Under the pieces are notes generated by a model. It worked only from the letters and a program-made list of their open reading frames with translations, ran no database searches and was not told the DNA's origin. A stretch of DNA of 64,000 nucleotides from Edwardsiella tarda ATCC 15947 = NBRC 105688 (GTDB lineage: Bacteria; Pseudomonadota; Gammaproteobacteria; Enterobacterales; Enterobacteriaceae). Positions within the stretch are counted from its first letter, which is position 1. Every line of letters begins with the position of its first letter. Of the stretch, positions 37,789 to 47,429 are shown one piece after another. The DNA lies in NCBI RefSeq assembly GCF_003113495.2, contig NZ_CP084506.1, positions 1,612,001 through 1,676,000 on the forward strand. Direction: 5' to 3'. Made by a program: the position numbers and the translations under genes.

Positions 37789-38155
37789 AATTAATTCCTT
37801 AGTTACATTGTGATAAATAACGGGGCATCGTGGTAATCCAACATTTACTCAAAGTATATTGATAGCAGGGGAGAGCGCTAACTTCTCTCTGTAACTTGCG
37901 TTGGTTTTTAGATACCTCTGGCATGATCTTCACGAGGGAGTGAATACGTGCATTGCTATTGCTGGTGTGCTATTTATCTTGGAATTAGGTCACGCTCTGT
38001 TTTGCTCTCTATCGTTATATAAAACATGAGGGAGTAGACACTCTAAAAATAGAGTGTCCGCCAGCCTAATGATACTGATGGGAGCTGAGTAGGCCTATTT
38101 TACCAAGTGCTGTTCTCTCTATTTTCCACGACGCGATAGATAAGAGGTAATATTA
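37789..38155. other. intergenic region upstream of fumC
   Basis: About 370 bases without ORF. Contains a perfect hairpin ACACTCTA/TAGAGTGT with a 4-base loop at 38038-38057, possibly the terminator of dcuC or an operator of fumC. Confidence 0.45.
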
Positions 38156-39520
38156 TCATAGGTAGATAAAGGTCAATGTCAGGTTGGTTATTGCCGCGGC
38201 AGCCATAGGGATCGCCGTGCGTTTAACTACCTGGAATGGCGATACGCCCGCGATGCCAGAGATGGCAACTATTGCTGCTGTAATGGGCGATACCGTTCGA
38301 CCAAAACTGGTCATAATCTGCATCGGCAAAATGAGGGTCACCACATCGATCTTCAAGAAAGCGGCGATTCTTGGCGTGAGTGCCGCGAATGAGAAAAATG
38401 CCGCGTTTCCTGACCCCATCAGGAAAGCTGCCAGCGCCAGGATAAAACTCATGACAACGATCATGGTTCCAATGCCTAGGCCAGCGCTTTGCGCTGTAGT
38501 AATCAGTTTATCTACGGCACCTATTTTGAGCAGGCCGTTGGCAAATAACTCGCCGGAAACGATCAGCGATACCACTACCACAAATTGTTTACCCATCCCC
38601 TCAAAGAAGAGCATGAAGCTATCAAGTACGGCCTTAGCACTACGTAGGCGAAAATATTCAAAGAACAGTGCGATAATGGTGCTGATAATCATTGCAGTAG
38701 TAACGTCTAATTTGATTACATTCTGCATTAATGGGCTGAAGCCTATAATTAGGATCAACGGAATGATCGGCAATATGGCATAATAACGTGGTGGGCAGTC
38801 GTTATCCTGGTGATCGATCTTATCAATGTGTGCTGGGTTGAATACAAAGCCCTCACGCTTATCCCACCATTTCTGGATAAAAAAGTGAGTAATTGCCACA
38901 ACAAAGATGATAGGAAGGGACACGGGTAATTGATATTTTATAAAGTATGTCGCTGTGTCCAGATTAGCCGTTTTAGCTGCCATGATGACGTTACCGGAGC
39001 CCGGGCCGTGATCAATAAACTGGCAACAACCGATGACGGCTAGGGCAGAGAGTGGACTGACCCCTGCACGGATCAGGATTGGATACATTGTCACCATTAG
39101 CAGCATACCCAATCCTGCATGGCTTGGGATAAAGATCACCAAGATCTGGGTTACCAGGAATGAAATAACTAACAGCATATAAGGTGAGCGTACCGATTTT
39201 AGTGGTTTTTCAAAAATTGAGAATAACGCTTTACTCGCCCCCACGTGCTCCATATAGCGGGCAAAACCCGCTATCGCCATCAATGTTAAGCCAAGTCCTG
39301 CTAATCTTAGGCTAAGAATGTCAGAAAATATCTTAAAGATATCAAAATACTTTAAGTGAGTGCTTTTCTCTGCGGGTAATATTGTACCTAAGTCAAATAC
39401 TGCCGTTAGGGTAAGTAATAGTATCCCTCCCAGTAAAAGTACTGGTTGGGGTTTGTATCCTTTAGCCAGTAGATACACCACCAGTGTAGTTACTAGTCCT
39501 GCTAAAATAAGTTCCAACAT
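38156..39520 (-). CDS. dcuC: DcuC-type C4-dicarboxylate transporter
   Basis: Inner-membrane carrier of 454 residues of the DcuC family, which exchanges or exports fumarate, succinate and related acids, often in anaerobic cells. Twelve or so hydrophobic segments; motifs QFIDHGPGSGNVIMAAKTA and FLMGSGNAAFFSFAALTPR are the paired re-entrant-loop sequences. The start has GGGAGG upstream. 36 bases separate it from the PLP-enzyme gene in front, so the two form an operon. Confidence 0.9.
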   Translation of the reverse strand: MLELILAGLVTTLVVYLLAKGYKPQPVLLLGGILLLTLTAVFDLGTILPAEKSTHLKYFDIFKIFSDILSLRLAGLGLTLMAIAGFARYMEHVGASKALFSIFEKPLKSVRSPYMLLVISFLVTQILVIFIPSHAGLGMLLMVTMYPILIRAGVSPLSALAVIGCCQFIDHGPGSGNVIMAAKTANLDTATYFIKYQLPVSLPIIFVVAITHFFIQKWWDKREGFVFNPAHIDKIDHQDNDCPPRYYAILPIIPLILIIGFSPLMQNVIKLDVTTAMIISTIIALFFEYFRLRSAKAVLDSFMLFFEGMGKQFVVVVSLIVSGELFANGLLKIGAVDKLITTAQSAGLGIGTMIVVMSFILALAAFLMGSGNAAFFSFAALTPRIAAFLKIDVVTLILPMQIMTSFGRTVSPITAAIVAISGIAGVSPFQVVKRTAIPMAAAAITNLTLTFIYL

Positions 39521-39556
39521 GGTTTCCTCCCATCACCATTGGCAACGGTTTAGTCT

Positions 39557-40735
39557 TTATTGAAATACCCGGAATGCTTGTGCTAGATCGTTAATAAGGT
39601 CATTGACATCTTCTAGCCCAATATGTAGACGAACGAATGGGCCGTGCGTACTCCAGTCGGTGGCGCTGCGGGCTCCGTGCACATTGGCCGGTAATACGAG
39701 ACTCTCAAAGCCCCCCCAAGACGCGCCGATACCAAACAGCGTTAGGCTATTAATAAAATTATCACTATCCGTCGTGTTGTATTGCGTTTTAAATTCAATG
39801 GTCAGTAATCCATTACTTCCCATGCAATCACGTTCCCACAACCCATGGCCAGGATGATCTTCCAGTGCGGGGAACCATACTTTTTTGACTTCACGACGTT
39901 GCTGTAGCCATTTGGCAACGAGCAGGGCCGACTGGCCATGAACCTCAAGGCGGGGGGCTAGAGTTCTCGCCCCACGTAAGACTAAAGCGGCATCATCAGG
40001 GCTACTGCACTGGCCCAATGCCTCCGGCAGAGAGCCAATCTTTTCCCATGCATCTTGATTGGCAACAATGATTCCCATCATGACATCAGAATGGCCGCAC
40101 AGGTATTTGGTCGCGGCAATGACGGATACATCGGCACCTAGCTTCAGCGGATTATAGAGATACCCAGATCCCCAGGTATTATCCACTGCAACAGGAATTC
40201 CCCGTTGATGGGCAATGTGGCAGATAGCAGGCAGATCAAGAATTTCATACAGCAAGGAGCCCGGTGACTCTACGAATATTAGTTGGGTCTCCGGGCGTAG
40301 TAGTGACTCAAAATCACTCCCGTCAGTTTTAAAAAAATCATATTGGATATTATTGGGGGCCAAGAAGGCGTTGGCAATTTTCCGGACCGGTTCATAAATC
40401 GAATCTGCAAATAGAACGTGTCCCCCGGAACGGGCATAGCCCATGATGGTCATCGCAATTGCCGCTAGTCCCGTAGGGAATAGCCAAGCACGGTATCCGC
40501 CCTCCAATTCGGTGACTAATTGCTCCAGAGCAAATGCATTATCCGTACCACGAGCGCCGTAGCTGAGTAACCGTTCGCTTTCTCTACGTTTGCGGACATC
40601 GCGCCAGATTTCTAATGAATCGAAAAGAATGGTACTTGCGCGCATTACCGGTGGGTTTACCGGTGTCATGCCCTGATATGTCTTTCGACCACTATGAATT
40701 AGTTGTGTTTTACGGTTTCGCGTCATTTTGTCCAT
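39557..40735 (-). CDS. PLP-dependent cystathionine beta-lyase-like enzyme
   Basis: Cys/Met-metabolism PLP enzyme of 392 residues. Conserved pieces: YGARGTDNAFALEQ with the phosphate-binding Tyr/Arg, VAVDNTWGSGY with the PLP-binding Asp, and SVIAATKYLCGHSDVMMG with the Schiff-base Lys. Motifs match the MetC branch (C-S lyase making homocysteine, pyruvate and ammonia from cystathionine), and the LRGARTL element supports this. Its place beside dcuC and fumC suggests it may instead work on a sulfur- or amino-linked C4 substrate. Confidence 0.85.
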   Translation of the reverse strand: MDKMTRNRKTQLIHSGRKTYQGMTPVNPPVMRASTILFDSLEIWRDVRKRRESERLLSYGARGTDNAFALEQLVTELEGGYRAWLFPTGLAAIAMTIMGYARSGGHVLFADSIYEPVRKIANAFLAPNNIQYDFFKTDGSDFESLLRPETQLIFVESPGSLLYEILDLPAICHIAHQRGIPVAVDNTWGSGYLYNPLKLGADVSVIAATKYLCGHSDVMMGIIVANQDAWEKIGSLPEALGQCSSPDDAALVLRGARTLAPRLEVHGQSALLVAKWLQQRREVKKVWFPALEDHPGHGLWERDCMGSNGLLTIEFKTQYNTTDSDNFINSLTLFGIGASWGGFESLVLPANVHGARSATDWSTHGPFVRLHIGLEDVNDLINDLAQAFRVFQ

Positions 40736-41230
40736 GCCTTATAATAAATACATTAATGAAATGATGCATATACACCTATAGAAAGGTGTATGCGCAAAAT
40801 ACTAAACTACTTTTAGTTGGAGACGTGGCATTAGCCGGTTTTATTTGCCTTAATTACGCTAACATAGTCCGAATTGGCTTGAAAATCATTCATCACTAAA
40901 AATAGATCCAGTTCTCATCTTGAAATGTTAATTATTCTAAAGGTAACCAAAGTTAAATTAATGAGTTTCAAATATCTTATAAAAAATAGAGGGTTGAAGA
41001 AGAGTTGGATAAATAACAGGTATGGGTATGTGCATTTTCATGTTTTAGATAAAAAATATTTAAGAGTCATCAAGGATTATTAATCCTATGTCCGTATCAA
41101 CAGGGTACGTTTTATTTTAGTATTGGTTGGCAGGTTGTTTGCTCTAGGAAATATTTACATTAGCGTAAGCCTGACCAATGTAATTATATTCCTCTGCTTG
41201 GTGGATTCTACTATCAGGAGATTAAATACG
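40736..41230. other. divergent promoter region
   Basis: About 495 AT-rich bases between the cystathionine-lyase-like gene and the lyase gene. No convincing ORF. It must hold both divergent promoters and is the natural place for binding sites of the LysR regulator encoded at 45039. Confidence 0.5.
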
Positions 41231-42595
41231 ATGTCTACCGGTGTTTTTGACTCAGCTTTGCTAAAAAATCTATGGTCTACTGAAGAAATGCGTGAAATCT
41301 TCTCTGACAATACTCGGATACAGATGTGGCTGGATTACGAGGCCGCGCTGGCTATTGAGCAGGCTGAGCTAGGCATTATTCCCAGCGAAGCCGCTGATGA
41401 GATAGTGGCATGTGCCAACGTAGAATGTTTGGATATGGATTACATTCTGGAACAGGTCAGACTGACCAAACACCCGCTGGTTCCGACTATCCGCGGCCTA
41501 GAGCATGCCTGTGCTAAGGGATTTGGTGAGTATGTACATTTCGGTCCGACGACTCAAGATGTGATGGATACCGGGATGATGCTGCAATTTAAAATGGCCC
41601 ATAACGTTTTTTTACGTGAGCTGAAATCCATTGGCCGTGCATTGCTAACCCTATCGGAAACTCACCGTAATACGCCGATGGCGGGCCGTACTCTGGCCCT
41701 GCAGGCCATTCCGATTACCTTTGGCCACAAGAGCGCTATCTGGCTCGCTGAGATTACCCGCCATTACGAGCGTCTGGTACAGCTGGAGTCGCGTTTCTTT
41801 GTTGGAAGTGTGGTTGGCGCGGTGGGGACCAAAGCCTCATTTGGAGAGCAGGCCGATGAGTTGGAGCGGCGCGTTCTGTCACGTTTGGGGCTGAATGTGC
41901 CGGAGATCTCTTGGCAGCCGGCCCGTGACCGCTTCTGTGAATATGGCATGGTTCTCGGGATGATCGGTGCGACGCTGGGGAAAATTGCTAATGAAATTCT
42001 CTTGCTGGCCCATAATGAGCTGGATGAAGTGGCCGAGCCGTTTGCTAAGGGGCAGATCGGCTCCTCTACAATGCCCCATAAACGTAACCCCGCGACGACC
42101 GAGAATGCGGCCTGTGTTAGCAATACACTGAAAGGTAACGTTTCCCTACTTCTCGACCTAATGAAACACCAGCATGAGCGTGATGGCGCCATCTGGAAAA
42201 TGGAGTGGAAGGTTCTGCCTGAGATTTGCCTGATGTTGTCCATCATCTTGGATAACATGAAATTTACCTTGTCAGGCCTGGTAGTAAATAAAAATAAGAT
42301 GCGCAGTAATCTCGATCTCCTCGGTGGCTTCATGCTGGCAGAGCGGGTCATGTTTATTCTCTCCGAGAAGGCTGGCAAGCAGACTGCCCATGAGTTGATC
42401 TATGAGGCCGCAATGCAGGGGCTGGAAGGGGGGACTACCTTTGCCCACGCCCTGACCGAAAACCCACGAATCATGGCGATACTCAGTCAGTCTGAGCTGA
42501 ATGCAGCCTTAGATCCCACCACTTATATTGGTAGCGCACCAGAGCAGGTGGATCAGGTTATCGCACAAGTCAACGCGAAGGGATGGTTGAATTAG
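41231..42595 (+). CDS. fumarase/adenylosuccinate-lyase superfamily lyase
   Basis: Enzyme of 454 residues; ATG 41231 has AGGAG ten bases before it. The superfamily signature is GSSTMPHKRNPATTEN, the version of adenylosuccinate lyase and carboxymuconate cycloisomerase rather than argininosuccinate lyase. HFGPTTQDVMDTG carries another conserved block. These enzymes eliminate fumarate from N-succinyl or C-succinyl substrates. True PurB has other genomic company; here the neighbours are an MmgE/PrpD protein, fumarase and a dicarboxylate carrier, so a fumarate-releasing C-N lyase acting on a special substrate is more likely. Confidence 0.85.
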   Translation: MSTGVFDSALLKNLWSTEEMREIFSDNTRIQMWLDYEAALAIEQAELGIIPSEAADEIVACANVECLDMDYILEQVRLTKHPLVPTIRGLEHACAKGFGEYVHFGPTTQDVMDTGMMLQFKMAHNVFLRELKSIGRALLTLSETHRNTPMAGRTLALQAIPITFGHKSAIWLAEITRHYERLVQLESRFFVGSVVGAVGTKASFGEQADELERRVLSRLGLNVPEISWQPARDRFCEYGMVLGMIGATLGKIANEILLLAHNELDEVAEPFAKGQIGSSTMPHKRNPATTENAACVSNTLKGNVSLLLDLMKHQHERDGAIWKMEWKVLPEICLMLSIILDNMKFTLSGLVVNKNKMRSNLDLLGGFMLAERVMFILSEKAGKQTAHELIYEAAMQGLEGGTTFAHALTENPRIMAILSQSELNAALDPTTYIGSAPEQVDQVIAQVNAKGWLN

Positions 42596-42698
42596 TCACG
42601 GGGGATTGCGGGGGAGGCCTCCCGCATTACTCCAGGGGCGTTATCCCTGCATTGATAATTCTCAGATGACTATTCTGGAAAATATATCCTGATTTGGA

Positions 42699-44090
42699 AT
42701 GAATATGATGACCTTAAGCGAACAGATCAGTGAATTTATTACTCGATTTGATCTAGATACTATTCCGGAAGCTGTGATTGTACGGGCGCGTCTCCATTTG
42801 TTGGATACGCTGGGGGTTGCCATCGCCGGAACACGTCAGGCGGCCGCGGTTAATGCTCGCTGTGTACTGAGTACCCTGGCGAAGGCCCCAAGCCACTGCC
42901 ATGTTTGGGCAAGCACGATTACGCTCTCACCGGAGTATGCTGTACTGGCTAATGGCATCGCGGCTCATGTGCTGGATTTTGATGATACCCATACCGACTC
43001 GATCACCCATGGCAGCGCCATATTGGTCCCACTGGTGATGGCTCTGAGCGAAGATATGAATCTCAGTGGTAAAGAGATGCTGTCAGCCTATATTATCGGT
43101 TGGGAAGTGGCGGCTCGCGTTGGCTTGGCCTCGCAGGGAAGTTTCCATAAGCGGGGCTTCCATACGACCCCCGTCGCCGGTATTTTCGGTGCCGCCAGCG
43201 CGGCCTCTCGTCTGTTAGGACTCTCGGGCCAAGAGTGTGCCCATGCTATCGGCCTGGCCGGTAGCCAAGCCTCCGGTGTGGCGGAGTACCTGAGCAACAG
43301 TTCTTCCTCCAAGTGTTTTCACGCCGGCTGGGCAGCCCACTCAGCTATCTTGGCCGCGCGCCTTGCCCAGGCGGGCATGACGGGTCCGCTGACCATTTTC
43401 GAAGGGCGCTTTGGCCTCTTCATGACCCACGGTCTGCATCATAGCTCCGTGCCGGGCCAGATCGGCAGGGGGTTGGGGCAGCGGTGGGAGTTGTTGAATG
43501 TTTCAATCAAGCCTTACCCCTGCTGTCACTTCGCTCATGCCAGCGTCGATTGCGTCCGCATGTTACGCCATGATGGCATTGCTCCCGAAGACATCGTTGA
43601 GATCCAGTGTGTCGTGGATCCGGTGGCGGGGGCTCTGATTTGTGAGCCGGCAGAAACTAAAATTACTCCCGGGACCCCTTATGCCGCCAAGTTTAGCCTG
43701 CCTTGGTTAGCCGCAACAGGCATGATCGATGACGGACTCAGTCTCCGATCGTTCGACGCGACGGAGCTGGATCGCCCAGAGGTTCTCGCGCTGGCCGAAA
43801 AGATCTCGTTCCGTTATTGCGAAGAGGGAGAGATCCCATTCCCGGAATATTTTCCGGGACGCATTATCGTCACGTTAACCGATGGCCGTGAAGTGACTAA
43901 GCGCCTCGATATTAACTATGGACATCCGGAAAATCCTATGCTACCTGGCGATGTTGAAAGAAAATTCCGTGATAATGTCAATGGAGTCCTTAAGCCACGG
44001 GCAGCGGATCGGATTATTGATTTAGTTAATTCTCTCGACAATAACCCTATTACCGAACTCTCCGAGCAGTTAAGCGATATTATTAATTAA
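42699..44090 (+). CDS. MmgE/PrpD-family protein
   Basis: Protein of 463 residues of the MmgE/PrpD family, which includes 2-methylcitrate dehydratase, cis-aconitate decarboxylase and iminodisuccinate epimerase. Visible family blocks: HLLDTLGVAIAGTRQ, VLDFDDTHTDSITHGSAILVP with conserved Asp and His, and SIKPYPCCHFAHASVD. It is downstream of the lyase gene by about 100 bases and on the same strand. The combination with a fumarate-type lyase recalls the epimerase-plus-lyase route described for iminodisuccinate; this is analogy, not proof. Confidence 0.85.
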   Translation: MNMMTLSEQISEFITRFDLDTIPEAVIVRARLHLLDTLGVAIAGTRQAAAVNARCVLSTLAKAPSHCHVWASTITLSPEYAVLANGIAAHVLDFDDTHTDSITHGSAILVPLVMALSEDMNLSGKEMLSAYIIGWEVAARVGLASQGSFHKRGFHTTPVAGIFGAASAASRLLGLSGQECAHAIGLAGSQASGVAEYLSNSSSSKCFHAGWAAHSAILAARLAQAGMTGPLTIFEGRFGLFMTHGLHHSSVPGQIGRGLGQRWELLNVSIKPYPCCHFAHASVDCVRMLRHDGIAPEDIVEIQCVVDPVAGALICEPAETKITPGTPYAAKFSLPWLAATGMIDDGLSLRSFDATELDRPEVLALAEKISFRYCEEGEIPFPEYFPGRIIVTLTDGREVTKRLDINYGHPENPMLPGDVERKFRDNVNGVLKPRAADRIIDLVNSLDNNPITELSEQLSDIIN

Positions 44091-44125
44091 AGTGATGGGG
44101 CGCGCTAAGGCTCAAGGCGTAAAGG

Positions 44126-44153
44126 ATTTGGCATCGGAATAACGATGCCAAAT
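44126..44153. terminator. bidirectional terminator between convergent operons
   Basis: Perfect 11-bp arms ATTTGGCATCG / CGATGCCAAAT with loop GAATAA, followed by a T-rich stretch; lies between the MmgE/PrpD gene and the DapA-like gene, which converge. Confidence 0.88.
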
Positions 44154-44160
44154 GTCATTT

Positions 44161-45045
44161 TTATTGTATCTCAGCGAGCACTTGATGTAACGCATTAACG
44201 GCATCCGCACCAAGTGGTTGCTGCGGTGAAATCGGATCCCCGACGGCAAACCCCTGAATGTTTAATGCCGCCTTGATACAGGCGGCTAGCGCATACTGGG
44301 TAAATACCTCATTAATTCGCCATAGCTGTTTTTGCCGTGCCATTGCCTGTTCGATCTGATTAGTCTGAAAAAGATTAAAGAGCTCGACACACTGTTTGGG
44401 AATCACACAGGCTGGGCCTGCCATCCAGCCCACGCCCCCTAACTGAAATACCAATAGTGGGATATGTGCCGAGGCGCTAAATATACGTAAGCGTGAACCG
44501 AAACGATTAATCATCGTTAGAATACGCCCGGTATTCCCTGAGGCATCCTTAATATATTCAATATTATTTACATAACTAAGCTCATCCAGAACCTCCAATG
44601 GGATGTCAGCACCGAGCAGACCGGGGTTGGTATACAGCGTCATTGAGGTTTCACTAAATTTTTCCGCTACATCGGTAAAAAAGTGCATTTGTCCAGCAGG
44701 GGAGACTGGAAACATCTTCTGCATGATTAAGACAATGCCATCAACGCCCAGGCGGCTATAGCGCTCTGTCTGTCTCAGGGCCTCATGGGTGGAGAACCCT
44801 GCCACACCCGCAATCACAGGGACTCTTCCTGCCGCCTGATCAAGCACAATGCGCACGATATCCTCCCGCTGCTCAAGGGATAGATAGGCAAACTCACCCG
44901 TGCTACCGAGGGGACTGAGCCCCTGGACGCCACAGCCGATCAGATACTCAACCAACCTGCGCAGGGGGTGCTCCAATACTCTGCCAGTATGATTATCGAC
45001 CGGTGAGACCAGATAGGGAAAAATACCAGAAAACTGAGTCAGCAT
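44161..45045 (-). CDS. DapA-family aldolase/lyase
   Basis: TIM-barrel enzyme of 294 residues of the dihydrodipicolinate synthase/N-acetylneuraminate lyase family. Class I aldolase residues are present: GLSPLGSTGEFAYLS (substrate carboxylate loop), TLYTNPGLLG with the catalytic Tyr, and IEYIKDASGNTGR with the Schiff-base Lys. Divergence from true DapA and the setting suggest pyruvate-dependent cleavage or condensation of a hydroxy-oxo acid in the same pathway. AAGGAG precedes the ATG, which overlaps the end of the LysR gene. Confidence 0.88.
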   Translation of the reverse strand: MLTQFSGIFPYLVSPVDNHTGRVLEHPLRRLVEYLIGCGVQGLSPLGSTGEFAYLSLEQREDIVRIVLDQAAGRVPVIAGVAGFSTHEALRQTERYSRLGVDGIVLIMQKMFPVSPAGQMHFFTDVAEKFSETSMTLYTNPGLLGADIPLEVLDELSYVNNIEYIKDASGNTGRILTMINRFGSRLRIFSASAHIPLLVFQLGGVGWMAGPACVIPKQCVELFNLFQTNQIEQAMARQKQLWRINEVFTQYALAACIKAALNIQGFAVGDPISPQQPLGADAVNALHQVLAEIQ

Positions 45046-45959
45046 AATGTCTCCTTAGAAATCACAGCATTGACATAAGGCCGCTCAGGTGAAAAATTTT
45101 CCTGATACAGAGATTCGAATAAAACTTTAGCAGCCTTGGGTGGGTTATTTCTGCGTATATATAAGTTAAATTTAATATTCGGTAGTTTGGGAAGCCCTTC
45201 GCTCTCCCCTAAAATACATAAATCATCGCCAAATAACTCAATAGATCGTGCCATTACCCCAAGTCCGGCTGCAACGGCGGCCCTAGCACCAGATAAGGTG
45301 GTCGCGGTATAAGCAATCCGCCAGGTAATACCAAAGCGCTCCAGGTGGTTGATAGCCATGTTACGGTAGGTACTGGGTTCATCCAGCGAGACCAGCGGTA
45401 GTGGTGTGTCGGCGTCAAACTTGTAATTGAGGCCACAGAACCATAGCGAAGGTGAAGAACGCAAAATAAACCCTGAATAATCAGTACATTCTGCCGTAGA
45501 GATTGCCATATCGATCTCATCGTTTTTGAGCATTTCCATCAGGAAAGGACTACGTTTAACCACGATTTCGATGATTAGTCGCGGATAAGCTTTCGAAAAG
45601 CGTGCCAGTAACTCCGGCAGGATTGTGTTGGCCGTATCATCCGGTGAACCGATACGCAGCACGCCATCAACATCGTCGTACATTAATGAAAGGCATGCTT
45701 CGTCGTTTAGGTTTAGGATACGGCGGGCATAGCCCAGCATTTTCACGCCATGCTCGGTCAATGATTTGCCTCGACCGCTGCGGACAAAGAGTTCTTTACC
45801 GATTAGGGACTCCAGGCGCTGCATTTGTTGACTGATAGCAGATTGCGTACGATGTACTGATTCGGCAGCAGCGGCAAAGCTATTCCCCTCAACGACTGCA
45901 ATGAAAGTACGTAACAGATCCAATTCTAAATTGGGTATAGGACGTTGTATTTGTATCAT
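45039..45959 (-). CDS. LysR-family regulator
   Basis: LysR-type regulator of 306 residues; ATG 45959 has AAAGG seven bases before it (a further ATG lies at 45974). The winged helix is in the first 65 residues (FAAAAESVHRTQSAISQQMQRLE), the effector domain follows (LRIGSPDDTANTILPELL, then AAVAAGLGVMARS). It overlaps the DapA-like gene, so the two are co-transcribed, and it is the only regulator in the cluster. Confidence 0.9.
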   Translation of the reverse strand: MIQIQRPIPNLELDLLRTFIAVVEGNSFAAAAESVHRTQSAISQQMQRLESLIGKELFVRSGRGKSLTEHGVKMLGYARRILNLNDEACLSLMYDDVDGVLRIGSPDDTANTILPELLARFSKAYPRLIIEIVVKRSPFLMEMLKNDEIDMAISTAECTDYSGFILRSSPSLWFCGLNYKFDADTPLPLVSLDEPSTYRNMAINHLERFGITWRIAYTATTLSGARAAVAAGLGVMARSIELFGDDLCILGESEGLPKLPNIKFNLYIRRNNPPKAAKVLFESLYQENFSPERPYVNAVISKETLC

Positions 45960-46002
45960 AGTTTGACCTTTCATCTTTTCACACTATCCGTGCTAAGCTA
46001 AA

Positions 46003-46160
46003 TCAACAATCCGTTTTTTTTGCAGGCTTTGAAGAAATTTTTCCGGCGTCGGGTCAGTTAACGATGGATGGGGGTAGTGTTAGTTATATGCCGGTCGGCA
46101 TTGCTCAAATTTTTTCTGTGTATCATTTGTATCGGTTGCCGTTAATGCTTGCAGACGACA
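46003..46160 (-). mobile_element. IS3-family transposase C-terminal fragment (copy 2)
   Basis: Minus-strand reading gives NDTQKKFEQCRPAYN, stop, HYPHPSLTDPTPEKFLQSLQ, then KKRIVDLA, stop. It aligns base by base with the fragment at 36106 over about 120 bases, ending in the same GCTAAATCA-type border. Both have the same orientation and lie on either side of the fumarase-to-LysR cluster. Confidence 0.75.
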
Positions 46161-46359
46161 TCCGGTGAACAGATTATCAGCAATGCCGCTCCTGCTCCAG
46201 CACAGATATATTGCCAGCGCCTTGGGGGTATGTTGTTGTAGCGTGCTGTTATATGACGTGCAGATGAGCATGAATGGGGTAAATGCGGTAATGAATACGG
46301 GTTGCGCTATTTCGCTTATTTGTCAGATAGGAGGGGACCCCATTCCCATACCGAAAGCC

Positions 46360-46900
46360 GTCCTCTGCCTGCCCCAGCGTCCGATCTCCTGCGGGCCGCG
46401 CATAAACCCGTCTCCCCCCAAATTCATGCTCCGCTGGTGCTAATGGGTGACCCAACGCGATTGCGCTACCGTTAGCGTTGACCTTCTGCGGATCAACGCT
46501 CAGTGTTTTACCGACGGCCAAGAATCGTGCGGAGAAGAGAAGGCTTCAAGCGGAGCGATATCGGAAAGCGGTGACCTATTGCTTTGCAATACCTTTTTCT
46601 TGGCCAGCATGGGGCTCATTCCCATGAATGCAGGCGTGAGTCGGTGTTGGCATAGTGTCTAATCCGCGCCAGCGGTTTTAATCCTACCGCTAGCGGCAGT
46701 CTCTTCCATCACCGCTGACGCCGTCGCGCTATCGTAGATTCCCGCGGCATTCCCTGTGGTGATGGTTCCTGTTTTATCAAAAGCCGGCGGAGTGCGATGA
46801 GCCCTTCTGCGGAGGTGTCTGCCTTGGGGGATTCGTCACGCGCGACGATACTGGTTTTTTCGGGCAGTGATGCTGAGCGGTATAATCCCAGCCTGGAATA
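46360..46900 (-). pseudogene. thiolase C-terminal fragment
   Basis: Pieces of an acetyl-CoA acetyltransferase appear in changing frames: VARDESPKADTSAEGL, then KTGTITTGNAAGIYDSATA, then MGMSPMLAKKKVLQ, then AVGKTLSVDPQKVNANGSA with IALGHPL. These correspond in order to the second half of thiolase. Several frameshifts, no start, and the active-site C-terminus GxGMG block is lost. Dead gene. Confidence 0.75.
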
Positions 46901-46927
46901 CGATGGGGTGGAGGTTACCCGATGGTG

Positions 46928-47131
46928 TCAGAGGGGCGATGGAACCAGCGCGCTACCACCGGGTACCACCCATGATTCGATAAAGTCTGGGTTGTGAGCA
47001 TCCTTGGTGCTGAGCAGTAACACGGATTGATTGCTGTTAATAAGAATAACTCTGACGGCATGCCTGGTCACGAAGTGCTCGCCGCGTTGCTCGGGGCCTG
47101 ACATGTTTCCTCTGCTCCTGTATGAGCCCAA
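46928..47131 (-). pseudogene. NUDIX hydrolase N-terminal fragment
   Basis: Reads TRHAVRVILINSNQSVLLL and FIESWVVPGGSA, the start of a NUDIX domain, and then ends before the GX5EX7REUXEEXGU box. What follows is thiolase debris. No catalytic motif, so it is a truncated leftover joined by deletion. Confidence 0.6.
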
Positions 47132-47429
47132 AAAGTCATATTATCAATTAATCTCGATGCTGAGCACTGGACTGCCGTATTTAGCTGGCTTGCCCCTGGG
47201 AGATTTAGACGATTAGGTACCTCGAAAATTTTTACCGTGAGTAGAGATAGCTCTGTAACGCTGACCATTAACCTCATGGGGGTAATGGCTACCCATTTCC
47301 CTGAATAGCCACCCCTGGCAAATGCCGAGTTTTTATATCTGAAACGATCTAGGGATAACGAGAGGGCGAATAGCACCATAGCCCTCCACCAGTGAACGGC
47401 GGCTATCCTGGTGGCGGGGTAATACGCTG

